Below, piece by piece: positions 55,025-62,227 of a stretch of 64,000 nucleotides of DNA (its first letter is position 1; each line of letters begins with the position of its first letter). The notes under the pieces were generated by a model that did not search any database, was not told where the DNA came from, and saw only the letters and a program-made list of their open reading frames with translations. This stretch comes from Candidatus Kuenenia stuttgartensis. Lineage in GTDB: Bacteria > Planctomycetota > Phycisphaerae > Phycisphaerales > SM1A02. Location: contig CAMDMA010000004.1 in assembly GCA_945902075.1 (NCBI GenBank), positions 62,001 through 126,000 on the forward strand, read 5' to 3'. The position numbers and the translations under genes are program-made.

Positions 55025-55489
55025 ATGCGACCCATTCGTGTCTGCATCGACATCCTCGTAGTTGGCTCCGCTACGGCGGCGCTTGTACTTGCGCTTCGGC
55101 TCTACGAGTCGAAACTCGACGAGGTATCAGCCATCGACAGCACCAAAGCATCGCTCTCGCAAATTGAGGCTGAGATCGGCATCCGCAGCGCGCTTGGGGA
55201 CACATCATTGAATGAGTTTGGCCATCCGTCAGCGATCGATCGGGCGTGGTTCATCGACCATGATCCGACGAACGCTCTTGCCTCCGACCGCGCCCCATGG
55301 ATCGAATGCGCCCTTCCGGGCGAATTCTCCCGTGACCACCCGCGCGACCCCACGTTTCGCGGCGGTCGGGGCGCGATGTTTTGGTACAACCCGATTCGAG
55401 GTGTGATTCGAGCCCGTGTTCCTGAGTCCGCCAGCGACGAATCGGCGCGAATCCTCTACGAAACGGTCAACGGGGATGCCTGGCGGTAG
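55025..55489 (+). CDS. Small membrane-anchored protein of unknown function
   Basis: The 154-residue product has one N-terminal membrane helix (CIDILVVGSATAALVLAL) followed by an extracytoplasmic domain with a short helix (KASLSQIEAEIG) and a beta-rich region (RGGRGAMFWYNPIRGVIRARV). The arrangement recalls pseudopilins (a helix running out of the membrane plus a globular end), but no prepilin cleavage motif is present. I do not recognise the family. Confidence 0.6.
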   Translation: MRPIRVCIDILVVGSATAALVLALRLYESKLDEVSAIDSTKASLSQIEAEIGIRSALGDTSLNEFGHPSAIDRAWFIDHDPTNALASDRAPWIECALPGEFSRDHPRDPTFRGGRGAMFWYNPIRGVIRARVPESASDESARILYETVNGDAWR

Positions 55490-55544
55490 CTGCTTCGCCG
55501 CGTGACCCATCGCACCTGAAACCGCACCTCCCAAAGACGCGACC

Positions 55545-55805
55545 CTACTTCTTGAAGTGGTCGGCGTTGATCTGGATGTACTTCTTCCACTCCGAGGGAA
55601 CATCGTCCTGAGGGAAGATCGCCTGCACGGGGCACTCGTCGACACAGAGCCCGCAATCAATGCAGGTATCCGGGTCGATATAGAGCTGCTGCTGCACGCC
55701 ATAGTCGCCCTCCTTCTTCGTCGGGTGAATGCAATCGACAGGGCACACCTCGACGCATGCAGTGTCCTTTGTACCGATGCAAGGTTCCGTAATGACGTGG
55801 GCCAT
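55545..55805 (-). CDS. 7Fe-type ferredoxin
   Basis: The 86-residue electron carrier has cysteines 9, 17, 21 and 25 (CxxxxxxxCxxxC, then a fourth Cys) and 48, 51, 54 and 58 (CIDCGLCVDECP), consistent with one 3Fe-4S or 4Fe-4S and one 4Fe-4S cluster, as in FdxA. The start at 55805 (MAHVITEP) is the family start; the longer frame adds nothing conserved. GGAG at minus-strand position 55816-55819 acts as ribosome-binding site. Its redox partner is not identifiable. Confidence 0.9.
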   Translation of the reverse strand: MAHVITEPCIGTKDTACVEVCPVDCIHPTKKEGDYGVQQQLYIDPDTCIDCGLCVDECPVQAIFPQDDVPSEWKKYIQINADHFKK

Positions 55806-55990
55806 GAGACATTGACTCCGTGACGTGTGATGCGTGCGTCGCGTACGACGCGGAAATTTCCGATGATGCCGGGACACAAGTGACGCTTCAATACGCGTCG
55901 GTTCCTGCACCGGGCGCGCGATGATAGCGCGAGAGCAAGGAATGCATGTGCATCGAATCAGCAGAGAAATGCTGTGGAAAAAGGCTTAAA

Positions 55991-56018
55991 ACGACAACGA
56001 CCACCGATAGGTGGTCGT
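55991..56018 (-). terminator. Second terminator downstream of the AAKK peptide gene
   Basis: ACGACCACC and GGTGGTCGT form a perfect 9-bp stem with a GATA loop; on the minus strand TTTTAAG follows shortly. It lies 18 nt beyond the first hairpin. Confidence 0.6.
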
Positions 56019-56035
56019 CAACCATTGTGAACCAT

Positions 56036-56071
56036 CGGAAAAATGCCGGAGGCCGCCTATCGGCGGCCTCC
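56036..56071 (-). terminator. First terminator downstream of the AAKK peptide gene
   Basis: GGAGGCCGCC and GGCGGCCTCC form a perfect 10-bp stem with a 4-nt loop; on the minus strand GGCATTTTTCC follows. Confidence 0.8.
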
Positions 56072-56144
56072 AAGCATCTGTATTTCAGATCGTTGCTTCA
56101 CGCGATGCATAAGCGTTGCATGAGCCGCGATCAGAGCGAGAGGC

Positions 56145-56249
56145 TCACTTCTTGGCAGTCTTCTTGCCGGCCTTCTTCGCAGTCTTCTTCGCGGTCTTCT
56201 TAGCAACCTTCTTCGCGGCCTTCTTTGCGGCCTTCTTCTTTGCAGCCAT
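56145..56249 (-). CDS. Lys/Ala-rich histone H1-like peptide
   Basis: A 34-residue peptide made of repeated AAKK, TAKK and GKK units (MAAKKKAAKKAAKKV then similar). It has a clear ribosome-binding site (AGGGAG, 8 nt before the ATG) and two good terminators behind it, so it is very likely a real gene. Lys/Ala tails of this type occur in histone-H1-like and HU-like nucleoid proteins; here the tail stands alone, without a globular domain. DNA or RNA binding by charge is inferred. Use of AAG for every Lys is notable. Confidence 0.75.
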   Translation of the reverse strand: MAAKKKAAKKAAKKVAKKTAKKTAKKAGKKTAKK

Positions 56250-56441
56250 GGTGGGCTCCCTTTGCGTTGGTTACGCTCTTGGTGTCGGAGTGAGGCTGCA
56301 GCCGGCGTAACTGAGCTGCAACCTGTTGGAGTTATACACACATCGGCCACACAGTAAAAGCGGCTTGACAGAAATATGCGACATCAATCGCTTTCACTGT
56401 CCGCGACCGTGTCTCGGCGACCCTTGGAAGGATGGACTGGG

Positions 56442-57125
56442 ATGGCTGTGAAACTCGCTCTTGTCGGTGCTGGTGGACGCATGGGGACGCGTATCGACGC
56501 GCTTGCGGCAACCTCTGTTGGTGTCATGGTGGTTGCGCGTTTTCATCGAGAAAACATGGACCAATATGCACTTGCTGGCAACGCGGAAGTCATCATCGAC
56601 TTTTCCTCTGAGCACGGCACGCGCGCTGCGATAGAGATCGCACGAAAGAGTGGCGCTGCACTCCTCGTCGGGACGACAGGGCTGTCGAACGAGGTCATAG
56701 AAAATTTGCGCGCACTTTCGGCCTCGAACGCCGTCATCGTGTCACCGAACACCTCGCTTGGTGTCGCAGTCACACGACGACTCGCCCGCCTCGCTGCTGA
56801 ATTGCTTGGGCCGTCAGACTGGTCGGTAGACATCGTTGAAAGTCACCACGATCGCAAGAAAGACGCGCCATCGGGTACCGCGCTCGCAATCGCGCAATCG
56901 CTCGGGAGCGGCGGAATGACTGTCGCTGCCGACCGTATCCATGCCATTCGCGCGGGAGACACTGTTGGTGAACATGAGATTCGCTTCGCGGGCCCCTCGG
57001 AGCGCATTCATCTGATGCACCAAGCGGTTTCGCGCGACCTGTTTGCTGCCGGAGCCGTTCGTGCGGCAAAATGGCTCGCCGGAAAGCCTGCGGGCTCATA
57101 CACCATGGAAGATGTGCTCGGCTAA
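56442..57125 (+). CDS. dapB: 4-hydroxy-tetrahydrodipicolinate reductase
   Basis: DapB makes tetrahydrodipicolinate in the lysine/diaminopimelate pathway. The 227-residue enzyme has the NAD(P)H site VGAGGRMG, the VGTTGLS and SPNTSLGVAV loops and the catalytic SHHDRKKDAPSGTA. It is shorter than the E. coli enzyme (273), like many DapB proteins of other phyla. The ATG at 56442 was preferred over upstream in-frame starts because the nucleotide site follows it at once. No other dap gene is adjacent. Confidence 0.93.
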   Translation: MAVKLALVGAGGRMGTRIDALAATSVGVMVVARFHRENMDQYALAGNAEVIIDFSSEHGTRAAIEIARKSGAALLVGTTGLSNEVIENLRALSASNAVIVSPNTSLGVAVTRRLARLAAELLGPSDWSVDIVESHHDRKKDAPSGTALAIAQSLGSGGMTVAADRIHAIRAGDTVGEHEIRFAGPSERIHLMHQAVSRDLFAAGAVRAAKWLAGKPAGSYTMEDVLG

Positions 57126-57140
57126 CAGAATGCTGAAAGA

Positions 57141-57632
57141 TCAAGCGGCGCGGCGAGCGTCAGGGCCATTGCGCGCTGCTTTTCCATCCGGTGCGATTTC
57201 GCACTCGTCGGAATGGGTCGTCTTCGAGGGCGCATCGGCGCGCTCACGCCAGTCCTCAGCGCGCCCGCCGAGGTTCAATTCGCTCGCCATTGTCTTGCGA
57301 TAGCCAAGTTTACGAACGACCTCAAGTACATCGGTCCACGCTGGAAAGGTCTTGCCGTTCACACGTTTAAAGGCGTCGATGGCCATCAGGAACATGAACT
57401 GCTCCTTGCTCATCTCGCCTTCCTCGGCATCGCGCACAAAGTCACTCAAACGGCGACCCGGGCCGCGTCGGCGCTCAAGGTTTGTGGGATCGCTCGTTTC
57501 ATTCGCGCGACGATCGATGCCGAGACGTCGGTCGACGACGCTCCCCGAACGCGGATCGATTGCGTGGAGTTCTGCCTCGACGTTTGTGTTGCGTTCGGCT
57601 GAAGTTTGTTCGTTCGATCGGCTGGCGGACAT
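57141..57632 (-). CDS. Conserved-looking protein with RRxGxxRR motifs
   Basis: The 163-residue protein contains basic repeats (VDRRLGIDRRA and NLERRRGPGRRLSDF) followed by a folded helical domain (EEGEMSKEQFMFLMAIDAFKR, then FPAWTDVLEVVRKLGYRK). The last part could be a small DNA- or RNA-binding helix bundle. A purine-rich TGGAGAATTGAC serves as ribosome-binding site at 57632. I do not recognise a named family. It is convergent with dapB, 16 nt apart. Confidence 0.7.
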   Translation of the reverse strand: MSASRSNEQTSAERNTNVEAELHAIDPRSGSVVDRRLGIDRRANETSDPTNLERRRGPGRRLSDFVRDAEEGEMSKEQFMFLMAIDAFKRVNGKTFPAWTDVLEVVRKLGYRKTMASELNLGGRAEDWRERADAPSKTTHSDECEIAPDGKAARNGPDARRAA

Positions 57633-57818
57633 GTCAATTCTCCAGGCTTTTGCCGTGGGCGTGTGTGCCCGGCGTGCGCGTGCACGACCGCTACACTGTC
57701 CGCCCATCGACTTAGATAGGACCCGACTTGAGGTAATCCCCGCGAGCCGCGCGAGGCCAGCGAGTTCGGCCCGAAACCGGACCATACTCCTGCCGCGCGC
57801 CACCAGAGCAACACCGTC

Positions 57819-58325
57819 TTGACCACCGAAACCGCACACCCAGACCTTCGCGACTTCCGCCCACTTGCTGCGCTGCTCGGTTGGATCTTTCCCGGCCTCG
57901 GCCACATCGCTTCCGGCAATATTCGCCGCGGCTTTTATGCGATGGCGGGCGTGCTTACGCTGTTTTTCACCGGAGTTCTTGTTGGCGGCATCGATTGCAT
58001 CGACCGGAAAGAGGACTTTCTTTGGTTCTGTGGCCAAGCTGGTTGTGGGCCGATCACCTTCGCAACCAGCGCTGCAAATGATGCCTTTTTGAAGTCCGGT
58101 GCGGCGGCCCCGATGATCGCGCTTCCGCCGGCACAAGCCAACCCTTCGCCTGAGGCGAGTGCCTTCAAGGGTCTCGCCCACGCGAACGAGTTTGGCACGT
58201 TCCTCGTCTTTCTTGCTGGCCTCATGAACATTTGCGTTGTTCTTGATGCGCTTGTCCGCGCGCCACGCAGCGACGGAGTTTCATCCGGTCGACGTGCCGT
58301 CGATGCTGCAGGAGGTGTGGCGTGA
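57819..58325 (+). CDS. Membrane protein of the DUF6677-like type
   Basis: The 168-residue protein starts at TTG 57819. It has FPGLGHIASGNIRRGFYAMAG at the start (a P-G-G-H-type motif found in small TM2-like membrane proteins) and three to four helices. It is similar to planctomycete DUF6677 proteins. The next gene overlaps its end (GTGA), and the pair may be a complex. Its role is unknown. Confidence 0.65.
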   Translation: MTTETAHPDLRDFRPLAALLGWIFPGLGHIASGNIRRGFYAMAGVLTLFFTGVLVGGIDCIDRKEDFLWFCGQAGCGPITFATSAANDAFLKSGAAAPMIALPPAQANPSPEASAFKGLAHANEFGTFLVFLAGLMNICVVLDALVRAPRSDGVSSGRRAVDAAGGVA

Positions 58326-58573
58326 GCACAGTCCTCGCCTGGTCACCGTTCCTCCAACCCGCACCCGGAGTGCAACACTGGTGGTGGCTGCTTGTGATCC
58401 CGATGGCACTGGGCGTCTCGCTTTCCTACAAGGCGATTCGTACTGGTGATCTGCGGAAATTCCCTCGCGATGTCACGGTGATGGCAATCCAAATCGTGGC
58501 TTTAATGGTCGGTATTGCGATCGGACTCTACATCTTGGTGCTTGTGTTGCTGCCACTTTTGCCAGCGGAATGA
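58322..58573 (+). CDS. Small two-helix membrane protein
   Basis: The 83-residue protein has two membrane helices (WWWLLVIPMALGVSLSY and VALMVGIAIGLYILVLVLLP) with a basic cytosolic loop. GTG 58322 overlaps the preceding stop. The C-terminal 46 nt overlap the end of the convergent gene. It probably functions together with the DUF6677-like protein. Confidence 0.65.
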   Translation: MSTVLAWSPFLQPAPGVQHWWWLLVIPMALGVSLSYKAIRTGDLRKFPRDVTVMAIQIVALMVGIAIGLYILVLVLLPLLPAE

Positions 58574-59172
58574 CGCTCCATCGGCGCGTTTTGACCGACA
58601 CGATTTCCAGCACCGAGGCCACGAACACGTCCGGCAAACGTCAAGAGACCAAGCAGCACCACTGTGAAGATGACAACGTTCGCTCCGACACCCACCCAGA
58701 GCACCTGCCGCTCGTCGGGCCCACCGCCGCGCGATCCCGTCAGAACACTTTCTGCCGCGTAGACAATGCTGGTGTCTTGGTCGTCCAGTTCTGCGGCCAT
58801 CGGAAAGAGCCGCGTCATGCTTGAGACCGTCCAGCGATAGGCGATAGTCCGAAGCGGCCACCCTGTCGCCAGAGTTCCCACGCGAAACCACTCAACTTTC
58901 GGATACGGCGGCGCGGGCGGCTCGGCCCAGCCGGGAAGCTCGCCATCGAAAAGTGGCGTCGAGAGGGTCGTCTGCATCAACTGCAAGTTGGACCACTCAA
59001 GGCCAAACGCATGATCGCGCGCATGAAACCAACCGAATTCGCCACGATAGACCTGCCGAATTTGGGCGCCGTGGCCGCGGTCGACGAGTGTCATCGGAAG
59101 AAACGTGAGGAGCAAAGTTGCGATCGCGCCGAGAACAAGCGCGGTGAGAAGTCTGCGAAGTCGCTTCGGCAT
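58528..59172 (-). CDS. Membrane-anchored protein of unknown function
   Basis: The 214-residue protein has an N-terminal helix (LTALVLGAIATLLLTFLP) and a C-terminal helix (VGVGANVVIFTVVLLGLLTF) bracketing a domain of about 120 residues (FHARDHAFGLEWSNLQLM, WFRVGTLATGWPLRTIAYRW). It has a Ser/Gly tail. I do not recognise the fold. It is transcribed divergently from the helicase gene with 26 nt between starts. Confidence 0.65.
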   Translation of the reverse strand: MPKRLRRLLTALVLGAIATLLLTFLPMTLVDRGHGAQIRQVYRGEFGWFHARDHAFGLEWSNLQLMQTTLSTPLFDGELPGWAEPPAPPYPKVEWFRVGTLATGWPLRTIAYRWTVSSMTRLFPMAAELDDQDTSIVYAAESVLTGSRGGGPDERQVLWVGVGANVVIFTVVLLGLLTFAGRVRGLGAGNRVGQNAPMERHSAGKSGSNTSTKM

Positions 59173-59198
59173 GGCGGCCATTGTGCGATACTTCGCGG

Positions 59199-60623
59199 GT
59201 GACTGCATTTCCCGACACACTTCATCGGCTGGTTCTCCGCGGCATCGCCGACATGGGGTTCACAGCGCCGACCCCTATCCAATCTGCCTTTATCCCCGCT
59301 GCGCTCGAAGCACGCGATGGCGATGAGTTTTCGAGTCGCGACCTGATCGGCCTGGCACCGACGGGCACCGGAAAGACCCTCGCCTACGGCATCCCGCTCG
59401 CCGACATGTTGCTTCGGCACAAGCCGGTTGAGACAGGCGGGCGGCGACGCGATCCACGCAACCGCTTGCGTGCGTTGGTGCTTGTCCCGACGCGCGAACT
59501 TGCGCAACAAGTGGCTGAAGAGCTTCGTGTACTCACCCGCGGGTCGCTTCTCAGAGTCGCCGCGATCTATGGAAAGGTTGCGCTCGCTCCTCAGGTCGCC
59601 GCGATCGCGAAAGGCGTCGACATCGTGGTCGCGACCCCGGGGCGCGCGAGAGAGATGATCGAAGAAGACGCGTTGACCCTCGCGCATCTGCTTTACGTTG
59701 TGTGCGATGAGGCCGACCGCATGCTCGACATGGGCTTCCTTCCGCAAGTGGAATGGGTGCTCGCGCGCGCGCCTGCCGATCGCGCGAAGTGGCTGCTCTC
59801 CGCGACGCTCCCGCGCGAGGTCGAGGATCTCGCGCACAAACTGCTCGCAAAGCCGCGCAAACTTGAGATTGGAACCCGCAACGCCGCGGCAAGCCATCTG
59901 TCGCACCGCCGGTTACTCGTCGAAGAAGAGCAGAAAACCCCGGCGCTTCTCGCACTTCTCGCCAAGGAGGATCTCCGGCGTGGCATCGTTGTCTACTGCG
60001 CGAGCCGCCGGCGAACCGGTTGGGTCGCAGGTGCGCTGCGTCGACACGACGTTTCAACCGCGGTGGTGCACGGCGATCGATCCCAACTTCAGCGTGACAA
60101 AGCACTCGAAAGTTTCGCGCACGGCCGTTGTCGCGTGCTCGTCGCCACCGATGTCGCAGCACGTGGTTTGCACGTGCCGGGTATCAAACTGGTGTTCAAC
60201 TACGACGTTCCGATCTCACCTGAGGAGTGGATCCATCGCGTCGGCCGCGCAGGCCATGGTGGCGGTGAAGGGGCAAGCGTGACATTCGTCTCACCCGAGG
60301 AACGATCGCGTTGGGAGTCGGTTGTATCGCTCGCGCGGCCGGAGTGGACGGCGATCGAATTGCCGGAGGACGTCGAGAAGTTCATGCGCGACCAAGACAA
60401 GGTGCGTCTGAACCGCACGAAGGCGGAGGAAGCGAAAGTCATCGAAGCGTTTAACGCCAAGGAACGCGCTGAGAAGGAGAAAGCCAAGCGACTCAAGGAG
60501 GCTGCGCGACTTCGAAAGATGAAGACGCCGCGGAACGACTCCAAGCAACTGCGAGGAACACGGTCAAACACGCCGGTCGCGAAGGACACGAAGCGCGGAT
60601 CCGGAGTCAAGAAACTCGGCTAA
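59199..60623 (+). CDS. DEAD-box RNA helicase
   Basis: The 474-residue helicase has the Q-motif FTAPTPIQSA, Walker A APTGTGKT, PTRELAQQ, TPGRAREM, CDEADRM (DEAD), SAT and ATDVAARGL, and HRVGRAGH. The C-terminal 80 residues are Lys/Arg/Ala-rich and disordered, a usual RNA-binding tail. GTG 59199 begins directly before the Q-motif region and was preferred over TTG 59181, which overlaps the divergent gene. A GATACT at 59187-59192 lies 6 nt upstream. It unwinds RNA in ribosome assembly or mRNA decay; the specific role is not known. Confidence 0.92.
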   Translation: MTAFPDTLHRLVLRGIADMGFTAPTPIQSAFIPAALEARDGDEFSSRDLIGLAPTGTGKTLAYGIPLADMLLRHKPVETGGRRRDPRNRLRALVLVPTRELAQQVAEELRVLTRGSLLRVAAIYGKVALAPQVAAIAKGVDIVVATPGRAREMIEEDALTLAHLLYVVCDEADRMLDMGFLPQVEWVLARAPADRAKWLLSATLPREVEDLAHKLLAKPRKLEIGTRNAAASHLSHRRLLVEEEQKTPALLALLAKEDLRRGIVVYCASRRRTGWVAGALRRHDVSTAVVHGDRSQLQRDKALESFAHGRCRVLVATDVAARGLHVPGIKLVFNYDVPISPEEWIHRVGRAGHGGGEGASVTFVSPEERSRWESVVSLARPEWTAIELPEDVEKFMRDQDKVRLNRTKAEEAKVIEAFNAKERAEKEKAKRLKEAARLRKMKTPRNDSKQLRGTRSNTPVAKDTKRGSGVKKLG

Positions 60624-60665
60624 CACGGCGTGTTTCGCGCCGAGACAATCTTCGTCACGATTCAT

Positions 60666-60740
60666 CCCCACGACCCGCAGCCCCACGACCCGCAGCCCCA
60701 CGACCCGCAGCCACACGACCCGCAGCCACACGACTGACGC
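60666..60740 (+). repeat. 15-nt tandem repeats after the helicase gene
   Basis: Four full units of CCCCACGACCCGCAG (the last with one change) and a partial fifth follow each other without spacing, between the helicase and the caspase-like gene. Confidence 0.95.
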
Positions 60741-60743
60741 GTG

Positions 60744-61373
60744 TCAGCCACGCGGCTCGCGCAACGCCATTCGGAACGCGAGCGACCGAACCTCGCGCCC
60801 GTGGCGCAACAGAACCCGACGGCGAACCGCACGCATCCCCGCCACGGTCATCGTGTTCTGTTGGATGCTCGCAAACAGCGAAAAGTCGAGTGCTGCCGAC
60901 CGCACCCAATCAATGTCCTTCTCATACCCGCTGACCGCAAGCGCGCCGGTTTCCTCGATGAAGCGGCGCAGGCGACGCTGGCTGACGCCAAGAGTCTGAC
61001 AGCAACCGAAATGGATCACGCGACCTGCACAGCGTCCGCGCAGCGCGGCCTCCAGCTGGTCGAGCGACACGCGAGCGCCGCGACGGCGGAGATCCCCGAA
61101 CTGCACCTCGCCCTCGATCCCGTGAAACGCGAGATACAGAATCGGAAAATCGTCGTGACGCTTCTGCGTCCACTTCTTCAGGTAGTAATCCAGTGTGTCG
61201 ATCGTGACCACATTGCGGTGGACGAAAGGGATCGCCAACGGCGAGCGCTTGAGCAACTCGAGCATCGGCTCAACGCTCGCCGACACACGCACCTCGGACC
61301 AATCGGTTTCGAGGCAGAAGATGCCTCGGACTTTGGTCCGGGCGTGAGCAAGCGTGTAGTCACGTAAAAGCAT
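60744..61373 (-). CDS. Caspase/CHAT-like small protein
   Basis: The 209-residue protein has the core of a caspase-fold peptidase: ILYLAFHGIEGEV with His84 and GRVIHFGCCQTLG with Cys124 or Cys125, in the order His-Cys as in CHAT and metacaspase-like domains. I place it near the DUF6642 group, though this is from memory. There is no sensor or effector domain attached, and no signal peptide. Neighbours are a helicase and a histidine phosphatase, without an obvious defence partner. A 10-bp inverted repeat is located 31-60 nt upstream of the start. Confidence 0.7.
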   Translation of the reverse strand: MLLRDYTLAHARTKVRGIFCLETDWSEVRVSASVEPMLELLKRSPLAIPFVHRNVVTIDTLDYYLKKWTQKRHDDFPILYLAFHGIEGEVQFGDLRRRGARVSLDQLEAALRGRCAGRVIHFGCCQTLGVSQRRLRRFIEETGALAVSGYEKDIDWVRSAALDFSLFASIQQNTMTVAGMRAVRRRVLLRHGREVRSLAFRMALREPRG

Positions 61374-61403
61374 GACGGTCTTCCCTTCGATCGCAGGTTT
61401 CGG

Positions 61404-61433
61404 AGAACCGCATTGTTACCAACATGCGGTTCT
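61404..61433 (-). promoter_or_regulatory. Inverted repeat upstream of the caspase-like gene
   Basis: AGAACCGCAT and ATGCGGTTCT form a perfect 10-bp repeat with a 10-nt centre that itself can extend the stem by four pairs with one bulge. The position close to the start suggests an operator or a 5' UTR hairpin. Confidence 0.5.
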
Positions 61434-61584
61434 ACGGCAGTAAAACCAACGGAAACTCGCGATGATTGGCCCGCCTTTACGATTTCGAAGCGAGCAAGGC
61501 GACGGTTATCTGGGGATCGGCGGCCGAGGGTCCGGGGTTCCGTCCGAAAACCCCTGTCTGGTCTCGTCAACGTATTGTCAACTT

Positions 61585-62169
61585 TTATGCACGACCATTC
61601 CACATCCTAATCACACGAGTTTCCCGCTCGAATCCCAGGATCGAAATTGTCCCCGTCTCAAGGAAGAACCGCTCGCCGTCCTCGGCCGAAAGTCGAAGCC
61701 AAACTGCCGCGAGGACGCGTAGAGCGTGGCCGTGGCTAAAGATCGCAACGTCGCCTTTGGCTGCCACCGCTCGATCGATCGCGCGACGCACACGCGCCGC
61801 GACATCCTCCGCGGTTTCGCCGCCGGGAACGCCGTCATGGAAGATCGTCCAAGAAGGATCGGTTTGGCGGATTTCGGCGGTTGTTCGACCCTCATACTCG
61901 CCGTAGTCCCATTCCCGCACATCCTCGCACATCTCTGCTTGCGGGAGCAGCCCTGCGAGTTCGCATGTCCGCACGGCACGGCGACGAGGGCTTGTGAGTA
62001 CCAACCCGAAAGGGTGTTGGGCAAAGACAGGCCGAAGCAGTTCCGCGCGTCGCTCGCCCTCGGCCGTCAAGGGCACATCGGTGCACGATGTGTGACGCCC
62101 GCTCAGGCTCCATTCGGTTTCGCCGTGGCGGATGAGGAAGACGCGCTTAGCGAATGCAGAATCAGGCAT
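61585..62169 (-). CDS. Histidine phosphatase (phosphoglycerate-mutase-like)
   Basis: The 194-residue protein has the phosphohistidine motif RHGETEW (H15), the second Arg in TSPRRRAVRTC, the acid in EWDYGEYEGRT and the second His in IFSHGHALRVLAA. This is the standard bacterial GpmB/CobC-like layout. The substrate is open (sugar phosphate, cobalamin intermediate or other). The start at 62169 gives normal family length; upstream in-frame sequence is not conserved. It is divergent from the NrtR-like gene (58 nt). Confidence 0.88.
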   Translation of the reverse strand: MPDSAFAKRVFLIRHGETEWSLSGRHTSCTDVPLTAEGERRAELLRPVFAQHPFGLVLTSPRRRAVRTCELAGLLPQAEMCEDVREWDYGEYEGRTTAEIRQTDPSWTIFHDGVPGGETAEDVAARVRRAIDRAVAAKGDVAIFSHGHALRVLAAVWLRLSAEDGERFFLETGTISILGFERETRVIRMWNGRA

Positions 62170-62213
62170 AAGGAACCTGCCGCGAGCATACCCGCAACAA
62201 TCGCAAATCACCG

Positions 62214-62219
62214 TATGAT
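62214..62219 (+). promoter_or_regulatory. -10-like box of the NrtR-like gene
   Basis: TATGAT preceded by G ends 8 nt before ATG 62228. Confidence 0.45.
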
Positions 62220-62227
62220 CGCCCTCC

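Noticed and set aside
60666-60740. CRISPR array or coding repeat
   Set aside because: Contiguous 15-nt units without spacers, located after the helicase stop and before the stop of the opposite gene.
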